Below are positions 23,079-33,475 of a stretch of DNA of 64,000 nucleotides, in pieces. This stretch comes from Berberis thunbergii. Its lineage: Eukaryota > Streptophyta > Magnoliopsida > Ranunculales > Berberidaceae. The DNA lies in NCBI GenBank assembly GCA_003290165.1, contig QNQO01002062.1:62001-126000 (forward strand). The letters are read 5' to 3'. The translations under genes were made by a program, and so were the position numbers. Numbering within the stretch: position 1 is the first letter of the stretch; the number at the start of each line of letters is the position of its first letter. The notes below the pieces were generated by a model. It worked only from the letters and a program-made list of their open reading frames with translations. It did not search any database and was not told where the DNA came from.

Positions 23079-23340
23079 TTCTCTCTTTATGGCAAATGCA
23101 GCATGGTTTATCGACACCCTTCCCCTGCTTGGTAGAGCAACTAGGCTGCTTTGCTGACAATAAATACTTCACCACTATTAAGATTCAACTAAAACACGTC
23201 TCGCCAAAATTGACAAGTAAAATCAGACATTGAATCTGAAGATCCATCAAGCAAAAACCTATGTTTCTAAAAAATCGTGCAGTTCCATTTGTCAACATCG
23301 AAGATTCAATGATGTGGCAACTTCAAAAACCACTTTGATA
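23079..23340 (+). repeat. R-gene 3'-flank module B plus following segment, distal copy
   Basis: GAGTTCTCTCTTTATGGCAAATGCAGCATGGTTTATCG and the next ~200 bp recur at 36309 and, five times in tandem, at 38387-39250. The segment after it (CACTACTATTAAGATTCAA... and GACATTGAATCTG) recurs at 39250-39450. Confidence 0.55.
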
Positions 23341-23829
23341 CATCAAGCAGCGCAAGAATGATTGCAGAAATATCTATGGTCAAATGCTAAGAAGCTTCAT
23401 GCTTTTTGCCTCTCCATAAACACATCAAAAGCCGGGGGTGCATACTAAGGTGCCATACAGATGGTTATGGTGCTTCCTACAGCTGAAACCATGTGATTCA
23501 GGTTCAAGTTTGCGTTGCCAATTAAAAAGAACTCCTGCCCATCCGTCCAGGCTTAATGTTTTCAATTATTTGAGGACAGATATGACCGGGCTTGATCCCT
23601 TGATGGGTACGTAGGCATTTGCAGAAGCTACATGCAGTTCAGCATTAAAAAATACATATATATATATACTCTCTTTTGTTTGAATGAGGTTCCAGTCCTC
23701 AGTGTATGTGCATTTCTAGTTTTTTTTTTTATATAATTTCTAATATCCTTCATTTTTGCAGTGTTCAATGTGATGATGCCCCCAAGTTTTAGTTGTCTAT
23801 AACAGCTTGTCCTTTACCTCAAGGAATGA

Positions 23830-24060
23830 AACACCTCGTTTCCCTTAAAACTCTAGTATTGGAGTAGTTGCCCGATGACAGCTTTGCCTGATGCCACACA
23901 ACACCTCACCACTCTTCAATCTCTCAAGATCAACCACTGTCATCCTGATCTAATAGAATGACGCAAAAGAGACGATGGCGAGGATGAGCACAAGATTTCC
24001 GACATTCCAAAGATTATTTTAGATGGCTGCTACTAGATCTGATGCTGCACTTGACAAGTA
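23830..24060 (+). pseudogene. C-terminal LRR fragment of an NBS-LRR gene
   Basis: About 230 bp matching the last LRR coding part and stop region of the NBS-LRR gene (around 33190-33480): CTTAAAACTCTAGTATTGGAG, then CTCACCACTCTTCAA, CACTGTCATCCTGATCTAA, GACATTCCAAAGATTA. It carries stops and indels. A complete R gene must once have lain here or been duplicated in part. Confidence 0.7.
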
Positions 24061-26635
24061 ATTAAACACTTTGAAGCTTTCTGCCCCTTTCAGCAGGTGA
24101 GTCAGTCATTTAGATTATTTTGTTTTCACGTTTATTTTTATTTTCCGTCCCATTAATTACTTCTCTATTTCTTTGTACTAATTCTAACTTTTTTTTGTTA
24201 CATGGTTCACTAACGATTTAAGATCTTTCACAAAATAATTGAAGTGACGCAAGTTAAGTCTAATTACTTGAAATGGGAAACTGGAAATGGCTGTTCGGAT
24301 TTACAAAACAAAATCTCCAAAACTGACTCATTTGCTGACTTGGCTGCTGACTCGGCTTGTTCTCGACTGTCCCAGATGATTATTTTCTCCCTTTTCCATA
24401 AAGGAACAGAATTACAAGGCCATACTAACTTAACCTTGGAGAGTGTTACGATCCTAGTTAAGTAATTAGCCCTCCACTCCTTGACATCTCAGGCTTTTGA
24501 GGAGTATTGGTTGGTTCTTACAGAGAGGGAGTGAAATACTTATAATAGAGGTGAGGTTTCTTATTATGTGCTGCAAATTTATTTCATTTTTTGTGCTCTA
24601 GTAAAATCGTATATTAAATATATTTATTTTTTAATAAAATGGTTATATTAATTAAATAAAGAGAGTTTTTTCAGAAGTCAAAGTCGGAATGCTCAATCTC
24701 AACGTAGAATGAAGTTTAAGGTAAGTTTAACACATAAGGCCATCTGTTTAATTTGCTTTTTTACTATAGGCCCTGTTCCAAGACTTTTGATTTCCTTCAG
24801 AATTTGAAGAGTACTTCGGTTTTCCATATGTTGCCAGAACCACTGTTACAAGGTTACTGTTACAAGAGCACTTCTCGGTGTACCCTTGTTCTTTTATACT
24901 TATTTATAAAACTATTTTTTATCTCCATATAAAATTGTATTGCATGGCTTATGAACCAGGATGGTCAGAGTGTTCATCGATCAATGACCTCTTTGTGACA
25001 GTTTTCAATTACTACAAGTTGATGATTTTTTTATTCCCCCTCCCCCTCTTTGTGATTAAATGACAAAATTAAAAGGCTGGACAACTAGACCTTGCAAAGG
25101 GGGTGAAACCACTCTAAAATGGATACAATCATGTATGTATGTTGTCCATCACTTTGCAACTAGGAGAATCCTACTTCACTCATGGCCTTGCATTCTTGAT
25201 TATGCATTCGATCTGCTGTAAGTTATGGTCCATCCTTTCTACTTTGTGTTAAGTGTGTTCTGATTGATCTTACATTTCCCCCAGGCAAGCCATGATTGAA
25301 TTGATTCTAGGGATGGTATACTATTTTTTTTATTGAATGCTATTGGCCATGAATCTAACACGCTTTTTTCTAATGATGGTTTCAAAATGAGAAAGACGTG
25401 AAGGATGTTAAGTGGAAAGCTATGATCCAAAGTGAAGGTACATTAATACACCAAGTTTTTCAACTTCAAACTCTTGTTTCTCTCAAGCTCGCTCATAAAC
25501 AAAATCTATGTATACAGCACTAGAGGAATTTTAATGATCTTACAGCTTTCATTGACTACCCGTTATTGTTGAATTCCAATCCCTAGACAATTCCGTTTGT
25601 TCTGAAAATGTTAAATGTAACAAGATGGCATTCAAACATTGATTACCAACTCATTTCAGAGATGTAAAAAAGTTGATGAGATAATGATATGCACATGACA
25701 AGAGGCCACTAGCATGCTCCATAGGGAAAGTAAGCAACAAACAGTAATTACTATTTAGTTTAGTTTAAATTTACAAGAGTTGTATATGAAGCCAGAGAAA
25801 CACTTTAACGACAAGAAATTACATATCAAGATTTTGTCAACAGAGAAGCTGAAGAAATCGGAAATCATCTGTATAAGGAGTAATATCAGGAATCTTGAAG
25901 TACATTCAGGTTCTCATTCAATCCATTGACATTGAAATTACTTAAAGCAGGTCACTTAATTGGCATTCTACCAGACTGGATTTTTTTGCTTCTTATTCCG
26001 CTGATCTTGCTTGCAGCTAGCTGTATTTTGAAACTGAAAGCCCATTACTGAACTCTATTAAGTGACCAGAGTTTCAGTAGCGAACTTCGAGTAAGTCAAC
26101 CCAAAGTTATTGTTTCAATTGTACATGGTCATATGTTTCAGTCTGGTTAATCATTTAGACATGCATGGTATTGATACTCTCCATAGACAGGGTGATCACC
26201 ACTGACTTCAATGTTCCACATTGCGAAATTAACTTTTTTTGTTTCAATGAAATTGTTTTGTTTATAAACATTTTTTAACACAAAAAAAAGTTGATATATT
26301 TATGAGAGAATGTTTTGGTGATGCAATTCAGAATGCAGTTTTTTTTACACTAATTAAGGAATAAAACAATCGGAAGCCAACGTCTCAAAGGCTCAAATGC
26401 AAAATACAACAGTGAAAACCTTGTTCCAATGAACACCTACCAATTCTTCCTTTGCATATTATATCCAACACCACTTTCAGTCACTACTTGGTGTTTTGAC
26501 AAACAGTAAATGTTGCTTGCATATCTCTTAGTTTGTATGATCATGGTTGCAAAATGTTTCCACACAATTGTAAAGATTATCAGAACTTCGCATAGCATAA
26601 TGCCTATTATAAAGCTTTAAATTAGTCAAGTTTAA
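24061..26635. other. Duplicated R-gene downstream flank, non-coding
   Basis: No gene is seen. Several blocks match the 3' flank of the NBS-LRR gene and its second duplication: 24230-24320 with 33930-34030, 24950-25240 with 34490-34780, 25374-25440 with 35190-35252 and 37210-37277, 25560-26160 with 37380-38070. The order is conserved, so this is a decayed segmental duplicate. Confidence 0.55.
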
Positions 26636-26870
26636 ATTAAGTTTAAATTAATAATAGTATAATTAAAAAATATCTATATAATAGTATAACTGAAAATAGT
26701 AATATTATATATTTAAGTTGAAATTAATAATAATATATTTAATAATATTATAATAATATAATTGAAACTAATTAATATAATTATATTTAGTTGAAATTAA
26801 TAATAGTATAATTGAAATTAAATTGGTATAGAAAAGTTGAAGATATATTAAAATAATGATGAAAAAGTTA
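26636..26870. repeat. AT-rich low-complexity stretch
   Basis: About 230 bp of alternating TTGAAATTAATAATA and TAATATAAT motifs. There is no coding potential. It looks like diverged tandem repeats. Confidence 0.6.
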
Positions 26871-26935
26871 AAATATGGGATGTGGTTAGAGTGGTGAAGA
26901 AATAGGGGACCCCTAAATTTAGCTTTTGGTTAAAA

Positions 26936-27560
26936 TTCCGAGGTCATGGAACTAACATTTGCCTTAACAAACATTTCAACTGTAGTTTTGGTGTTCTTTC
27001 TTTGTCCTAGAATATCTTTAGATTTCCAATTTTAATAACTTCAAAGATTATTTAAAAACTGTGACAATGGTGGAATTTGAAGGGTGATCAAGCGATTTCA
27101 GAGTTTTGACATCTTCCATATTTTCAGCAGAAAATGACCATGCAATGAACTTCAGACTTCACTTGCAACATAATCACAATAATAAAAAGAAAGAGCCATT
27201 CAAAGATTATAACACTAATTGTATAGCGACCAGGTTCTTACAGTAATAACAGATACACAAGGGTAAGAAATCACCCCTTCCCCTATTTCTACCCCTGTTC
27301 GATGCCTTCTTTGATGTTTTAGTCCCAGCTGTACTGTCTATGTACAACAGCTTTCTCTTCTTCTGGCAAAATACTCTAGTAAGACTCTCATTCGAAGTCA
27401 TTGAAGCCCGGAGAAGTGATAAAGCAATAGATGACAGTCGATTTACGCTAAAAAGAAAAATGTTAGGAAGAGACTGATGTGGCAAAATAAGAAGAAGAAA
27501 AAAAATAACTTGAAACTCTCTAGGACAGATGCGGGTTCTTCCTAGGACTGATAGTTCAGT
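26936..27560. repeat. Segmental duplication, copy 2 (partner 21072-21740)
   Basis: It begins CCGAGGTCATGGAACTAACATT and is collinear with copy 1, including the orphan DUF674 exon, here more complete. Confidence 0.7.
27285..27425 (-). pseudogene. Orphan DUF674 last exon
   Basis: The minus strand reads SIALSLLRASMTSNESLT then RVFCQKKRKLLYIDST, closely like exon 2 of the DUF674 gene at 16654-16830 (which has TQVFCQKKRKLEDIDT). The canonical acceptor CAG is not kept and no upstream domain is present. Confidence 0.65.
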
Positions 27561-27676
27561 TGAGCATATATTAAAGATCAAACTCTTTCAAGCCTTTGTT
27601 TTAGTCCAGTGTGCTGTAAGGCTAGAGCCTATTTAGTAGTAGAGGCTAGATGCCTTGGATTCATCTGCCAACCCTT

Positions 27677-27912
27677 TCTTCAACAAGAAGTTTCTCTCAA
27701 TCAAGAACACAAGGAAATGGATGAACCAGTCTGTAACCAATCGACGGCAAATCTGTGAGTTCCACATTCGAATCTTTTCTCTTATTTGAAGTTTCTTCAC
27801 ATCCTGAAATTGGAACTACAACTTCAGCAGCAGCTCCTCTTCCACGACCACCACCATTTCCTCTTCATCCATTTCCTTGTGTTCTTGATTGAGAGAAACT
27901 TCTTGTTGAAGA
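27677..27912. repeat. 49-bp perfect inverted repeat from an MSL gene (138-bp loop)
   Basis: Arm 1 (27677-27725) is the exact reverse complement of arm 2 (27864-27912). Both arms encode FIHFLVFLIERNFLLK, arm 1 on the minus strand and arm 2 on the plus strand, so the hairpin is an inverted duplication of MSL coding sequence. A transcript across it would form a 49-bp perfect stem. Confidence 0.85.
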
Positions 27913-28139
27913 CCAAGGTATTGTACTTCGTCTACGGGTTGAAGAACAGTGTGCAGGTGTTCATTTGGTTGGGTTTGGTTCTTCTATCATGGGCTTTATT
28001 GATCAATAGGGGCGTTAAGAGGTCACGGAAAGCTACTAAGGTCTTAAATTATGTGTCGAGAGTTTTGGCTTCGTTTTTTATTGCAGCAGTCATATGGTTG
28101 GTTAAGACTTTGTTGATGAAGCTATTAGCTGCTTTTTTT
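27873..28139 (+). pseudogene. Captured fragment of an MscS-like (MSL10-type) mechanosensitive channel gene
   Basis: About 89 codons open in one frame, with FLIERNFLLKTKVLYFVYGL, WLGLVLLSWALLI and ASFFIAAVIWLVKTLLMKLLA. These match the central transmembrane part of plant MSL9/MSL10 channels, which in the whole protein precedes the pore-lining MscS domain. The homology ends abruptly at about 28139. The frame runs on in unrelated sequence to 28253. Upstream sequence in the same frame (from 27786) is not MSL-like. Neither the N-terminal part nor the MscS domain is present, so it is a fragment, not a gene. It sits between duplicated DUF674 and R-gene debris. Confidence 0.75.
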
Positions 28140-28259
28140 CTTTCCAAGACCAGCCACATGACTGGCACCTCGCAGGTGCACGTGCTTGGCACCATCCAGG
28201 CGAGATACCAGGTGAATTTTCAGTGCAATTTAGAATTGTTGAGAGAAGTTTAAGGTAAC

Positions 28260-30042
28260 ATACACTCCACACAGACGGTTATGGTCCTTCCCACAGCTAG
28301 AACTATGCATGCAATTCAGGTTCAAGTTTATGTTGCCGATGAAAAGGAACCCCTGCCCATTCTTCCAGGTTTAATGTGAATGTTTCTCAATTATTTTGAA
28401 GAGAGATATATGAAGCAGGCACCCCCCAGCCAGCGAGAGAACTCTGACAATGCTTGATCCCTAAATGGGTATGTAATGTATGCAACTGCGGAGGTTACAT
28501 GCAGTTCAGCATAAATAATTAAAAGTAAAATTAAGCATTTTGTAACTTGAATGAGTTTCCAGTATTCAGTGAACATGAATTTATGATTCAGCTAGATGCT
28601 TCATTTTTGCAGTTTTCTATGTCAGTGATCTTTGTAATGATCCCAATTTTTTTTTGTGTCTGGTTCTGATAATTTGTACTTGTGCCTTTCCTCACAACTT
28701 GAGCTTTTAACGAGAAATGGGTATTGGCACACTAACAAAAAATAGTGTTCAATGAAATGCACAGAAATAGGACACATCTAGGCATCAATTAGATAGACAA
28801 AAGTAACTTTGAAGACTTTGACCTTAAAGAGGGTAATCAGTGTTGAAGCATAATCTGATGAAATTTTTCGTGACGTGATCAAGAATTTATTGTTGTCCAT
28901 AGATTATCAGCTCTGCTAACTCTAATTACCCCAATGGAGAAAATGAGACTTAGTTTCCTTGGTAGATTATGCGAACCAAGTTTACCAGATGGAATAGAGA
29001 AATTAGTGAGTCAAACTCTATAATAGAGCAATATCAGAAATATGGGAATACAATTTAGGTTCCTTCTTTCCATCTGTCATCAATGCCTCATAAATTCTAG
29101 TTTTTATATTCAAGGAAAAATGACTTATAAATTATAGTTGTTATAATTGTAAATCACATAATACCTTAACAATTAAAAATGCTTCAAAAATCCTACTTTT
29201 GTAATTCAGATGCTCGAACCTCGACTCAAATATGTAAACAGCATATGAATTTGTTGTTTGTTTTTGTTTATTACTCTGCTAGCCTTGAATTCAGCTCAAA
29301 TGTGATAAATATTAGGTCTAATAGAATTTGTACATGAACATTATATATCTTTATAACTATAATCTCTGTCATTCAAATTGCCACCTACCTAACATTAATC
29401 ATGATTGCTGACTGACTTTAAGTTAAACAACAAAATCTAGACATTCTCTCTTTATTATTACTATCACAATATTCCATTAGTCACAAAATGCTGCCTCTGA
29501 TTGACAAAGAAGTATAGTGAAAGACAAGCATCTGATTCCATTTATGGAGACTAAAACTTCACAAGAAGAAGAGAATCCCCTTTGTTAAAGCATCTGATTC
29601 CATATATATGAAGCTCATGCAAAGTATTTATGCTTTCACAGAAACTGCAAGTTTTTATGCTTTCACCACATATAAAAAGCAGAATCATCTTTAATGAAAG
29701 TTTCTTACTTTCCTCTCAAGAAAACATTGTGGACAAAGTGAAAGAAGAAATTAAAGTAGATTCCTTTCAATGAATAAACAACTTTCATAATGTAAAAGAT
29801 TCCAAGTTATTGGGTCTAAATGACTGAGATATTCAGATTAGTGAGGACGTAACATAAGTTTGCGTGGACAAATTAAGGAAAAGTAACAAAAGAGGCTTCT
29901 TGTAGTAAACTCAAATTATTTGTTCTCTCAGAAACAATATTAAAGCACTTTCAATATTGTTTTCTCCAAACACAAGAAACACTCACTCCTTCATTTTATC
30001 AGATTTCTTGATTGCTTGATAACTCGAGCAGAAAACATTACC
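28260..30042. other. Upstream region of the NBS-LRR gene
   Basis: Non-coding. 28280-28720 repeats material also found at 23480-23760 and around 39600 (GATTCAGGTTCAAGTTT...CCCATT.TTCCAGG). The stretch nearest the gene (29700-30042) is AT-rich with a pyrimidine-rich leader. I cannot assign a convincing TATA box. Confidence 0.4.
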
Positions 30043-33000
30043 ATGGCAGATGTAGTTGTTGGACCGTTGGTTCAGAACCTTGTTTCCTTACTCCAGACAG
30101 AGTTCACGTTGATTGGGGGAGTCAAGAAAGACGTCAAGAAGCTCACAGGAACGCTGTCAACCATCCAGGCCGTCCTCGAAGACGCGGAGGACAAGCAAGT
30201 GAAGCAGAAGTCAATTGCAGATTGGCTAAACAAACTCAAGGATGCAGCATATGACGCGGAAGATGCCTTGGACTTGTGGTTAACCACAACTCGACAGCGT
30301 GAACTACAGCTCACAGATGCTGGTTCTAGCAAACAAGTCAGTTGTTCTATCCCAACTTGTTTAAATTTCAAGGAAATTATATTTCGTCATAAGATAGCAA
30401 AAAGACTGAAGGAAATTATAAGTAAAATTGATGATATTGCTGAACAAAGATCCAAGTTCAATCTTAATATTAGTACTGTGCCACAGACTGAATACATCAG
30501 GTTAGATCCAAAGAGAGAAACCAGCTCCTTTTTAAGTGAACCTAAAATTTATGGGAGAGATGATGACAAAAAAAACATCATTGATAAATTAGTAAGCAAT
30601 GAGAGCCAAGAAGATCTTTGTGTGTTTCCCTTGGTAGGCTTTGGCGGAGTTGGGAAAACTACCCTTGCGCAGCTAGTCTATAATGATGAGAGGGTAATTG
30701 GGCGCTTCGAAGCCAGGGTATGGGTTTGTGTATCTGAACCTTTTGATGTAAAAAAGATCTTAAAAGCAATCATTGAATCTTTCAAGCAGCAGTCGTGTAC
30801 AATTGAGAATTTAGAACCCATTCAGATTAAAGTCCAGGAATTATTAAAAGACAAAAAATATTTGCTGGTGTTAGATGATGTCTGGAATGAAAATCAAGAT
30901 ATGTGGAACAAGTTGAGAAGTTCTATCAAGAGTGGAGCCAAAGGAAGTTCAGTTGTGGTAACGACACGTTCTCCAACAGTAGCATCTATCACAGGTACTA
31001 TTACACCATATCGTGTAGGGGTTCTGTCTGATGACGATTGTTGGTCGTTGTTGAAACATCGTGCATTGGGTGATAGCAGTGAAGAGCAGTATCCAAACTT
31101 GGTCCCAATTGGCAAGGAAATCGTGAAAAGGTGTAAAGGAGTACCGCTTGCTGCAAAATCCCTTGGAAGCTTGCTATGCTCAAAAACTGAAGAGAACCAC
31201 TGGAAAAATGTCAGAGACAATGAGATTTGGAATTTAAAAAGTGGAGAAGATGATATTTTACCTGCTTTAAGACTGAGTTACAACCATTTACCCTCAAATT
31301 TGAAGCAGTGTTTTTCTTATTGCTCCATTTTCCCAAAAGATCATAAAATAAATAAAACCAATTTGATATGTTTGTGGATAGCGAATGGATTTATTCAACC
31401 CAAAGAAAAGATGGAAGAAATAGGTGATGACATTTTCAATGAACTGTTGCATTGGTCCTTCTTCCAAGATACCGAAGAAGATGAGTATGGAAATATACAA
31501 ACCTGTAAGATGCACGACCTGATGCATGATCTGGCAAGTTCTATTGCAAAAAATGATTGTCGAATTGTAAAGGTCGATGAAAGAACAAATGTCTCTGAGA
31601 GAATTAGGCACTTGACTGTGATTCTCGACTCAGAACAATCATCAACTGCTTTTAACCCTCCTTTCCTTAGATCTGTTCCATCATTCCGTACACTATTATT
31701 CCTTGGTTCACCTAATGTTGATGGGTTTGTTTTCCAAAGAACCCTTAGAGTATTAGATATAAGTTACACAGGGATGAAAGCCCTTCCACCTTCAGTGTTG
31801 CATCTGAAACAACTGAGATACCTTAACCTATCCTACAATCACCTCAAATCCTTACCCGAATCCATTTGTAGGTTAGTAAACTTGCAAGTGTTGAACTTGA
31901 ATTCTAATGAGGGATTTGAATCCTTGCCAAGTTCAATAGGTAAGTTGGAACATTTGAGGTACCTGAATCTCTCTTCTACTAAGATTTCATCATTACCTGA
32001 TTCCATTTGTAGGTTAAGAAACTTGTGGTGGTTAGATTTAAGTTTCAATGATAAAATTACAATCCTGCCACACTCCTTAGGAGAATTGACAAATCTGAGG
32101 CACCTCCACCTTGGTAACTGCTGGTCTTTAGAATCATTACCTGAAACTGTTTGTGACCTAATGAACTTACAGTCGTTGCTACTACATTGGTGTTACGAAC
32201 TCAAAGAGTTGCCAAAAAACATGAAAAATATGAGGAGCCTAATCCACCTAGATAATTTTGCTTGTTTTCAGTTGAGGAAACTTCCAAGTGGCATTGGGGA
32301 ATTGACAAGCCTACGGACATTAGGCTACTTCCCTGTAGGGGATGATGATTCTGATTCTGACAGAAGAGATGGATGTGGAAGTGGTGCTGCTGGCATCAAT
32401 GAGTTGCACGGACTGAACCAGCTCAGAGGAACATTATGGATAAGAAGGCTTGAAAATGTTAGAAATGCAGAGGAGGCTAGAATGGCGTTATGATGAGGAT
32501 GGTTCTCTGCAAGCAATTAGCAACAACAAGAAGAGCCAAGAGGTGTTACACGACCTCCTCCCACTTCCTCCCAATTTGCAAGAGCTGAATATATCTGGTT
32601 ACGGTGCAGAGGAATTTCCTCCTCAAATATTCCAAGGAGAAGGAAGAGGAGGAGGCGTCCTCAATACTACTCTGCAGTTTTTAGAAATTTCCAAATGCCC
32701 AAAACTGAAAAGTCTACCCGCAGAAATTGGGGATCTCAAAGCCCTAAAATCTTTGAGGATTTGGCAATGCGAGGAATTGGTTTCATTTCCCAAGGAACTG
32801 CAAAAGCTCACCTCTCTTACAGAATTAAGTATAAGTAAATGTAATAGTATAAAGTGTTTGCCAACGATTGGAGGAGGAGGAGTAGGGTCAGAGAACAACA
32901 ACTCACTTCTTGATTATCTGCAGATTTCAGAATGTCAGAATCTAACATCTGTGTCAGAGGGGTTGCGGTATCTAACATCCCTCAAACAATTAAAGCTAAG

Positions 33001-33475
33001 AGATTGTGGAGAGTTAGAGTTGGAATTGGGAACTCCAGGTTTTGAGCACCTCGTCTCCCTTGAAACTCTAGGATTGGAAAAGTTACCCAAGTTGACAGCT
33101 TTGCCTCAAGGGATAAGACACCTCCGAGAATTAGAAATACAAAGATGTCCAGAGCTGGCAATGGAGGAGGAGAAGGATCTTCAGAACCTCGTTTCCCTTG
33201 AAACTCTCACATTGAATGACTTACCCAAGTTGACAGCTTTGCCTCAAGGGATAAGACACCTTCCCATGCTTCGAATATTAAAGATAAAGGAATGCGAGAA
33301 TCTGAGAACGTTGCCAGATTGGTTGAAGCACCTCACCACTCTTCAAGTTATGAATATCTACCACTGTCATCCTGATCTAACAGAACGATGCAAGAGGGAC
33401 GAGGGCGAGGATTGGCACAAGATTTCCCACATTCCAGATATTTGGATTGATCAAGATCTGAGGCTGCACTTGTAA
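30043..33475 (+). CDS. CC-NBS-LRR disease resistance protein (RGA type), frame broken in the LRR
   Basis: Intronless coding region of an intracellular immune receptor. The ATG at 30043 (MADVVVGPLV) is chosen over one nine codons upstream because CNL proteins start so. A coiled-coil Rx-like domain covers residues ~1-150. NB-ARC motifs in order are P-loop GFGGVGKTT (~199), kinase-2 LLVLDDVW (~275; the final W marks the CC class), RNBS-B VVVTTRS (~305), GLPL-type GVPLAAKSLG (~365), RNBS-D CFSYCSIFPKD (~423) and MHD KMHDLMHDLA (~490). LRRs begin near 540. The first frame ends at 32493 (816 residues). The LRR continues in another frame from about 32475 to the stop at 33475, ending HPDLTERCKRDEGEDWHKISHIPD as usual. 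EEAR is joined directly to LEWRYDEDG, where relatives have roughly ten or more further residues. The break is thus a small deletion, not a one-base error. The truncated 816-residue product keeps CC and NB-ARC. Confidence 0.88.

Noticed and set aside
24878..25063. Small hydrophobic frame, possible membrane peptide
   Set aside because: It lies in duplicated non-coding R-gene flank, and the collinear copy near 34430 does not keep the frame.
27786..28253. A complete 155-residue membrane protein gene
   Set aside because: Only residues ~30-118 match the MSL family; both ends are unrelated sequence and the MscS pore domain is absent, so it is a captured fragment.
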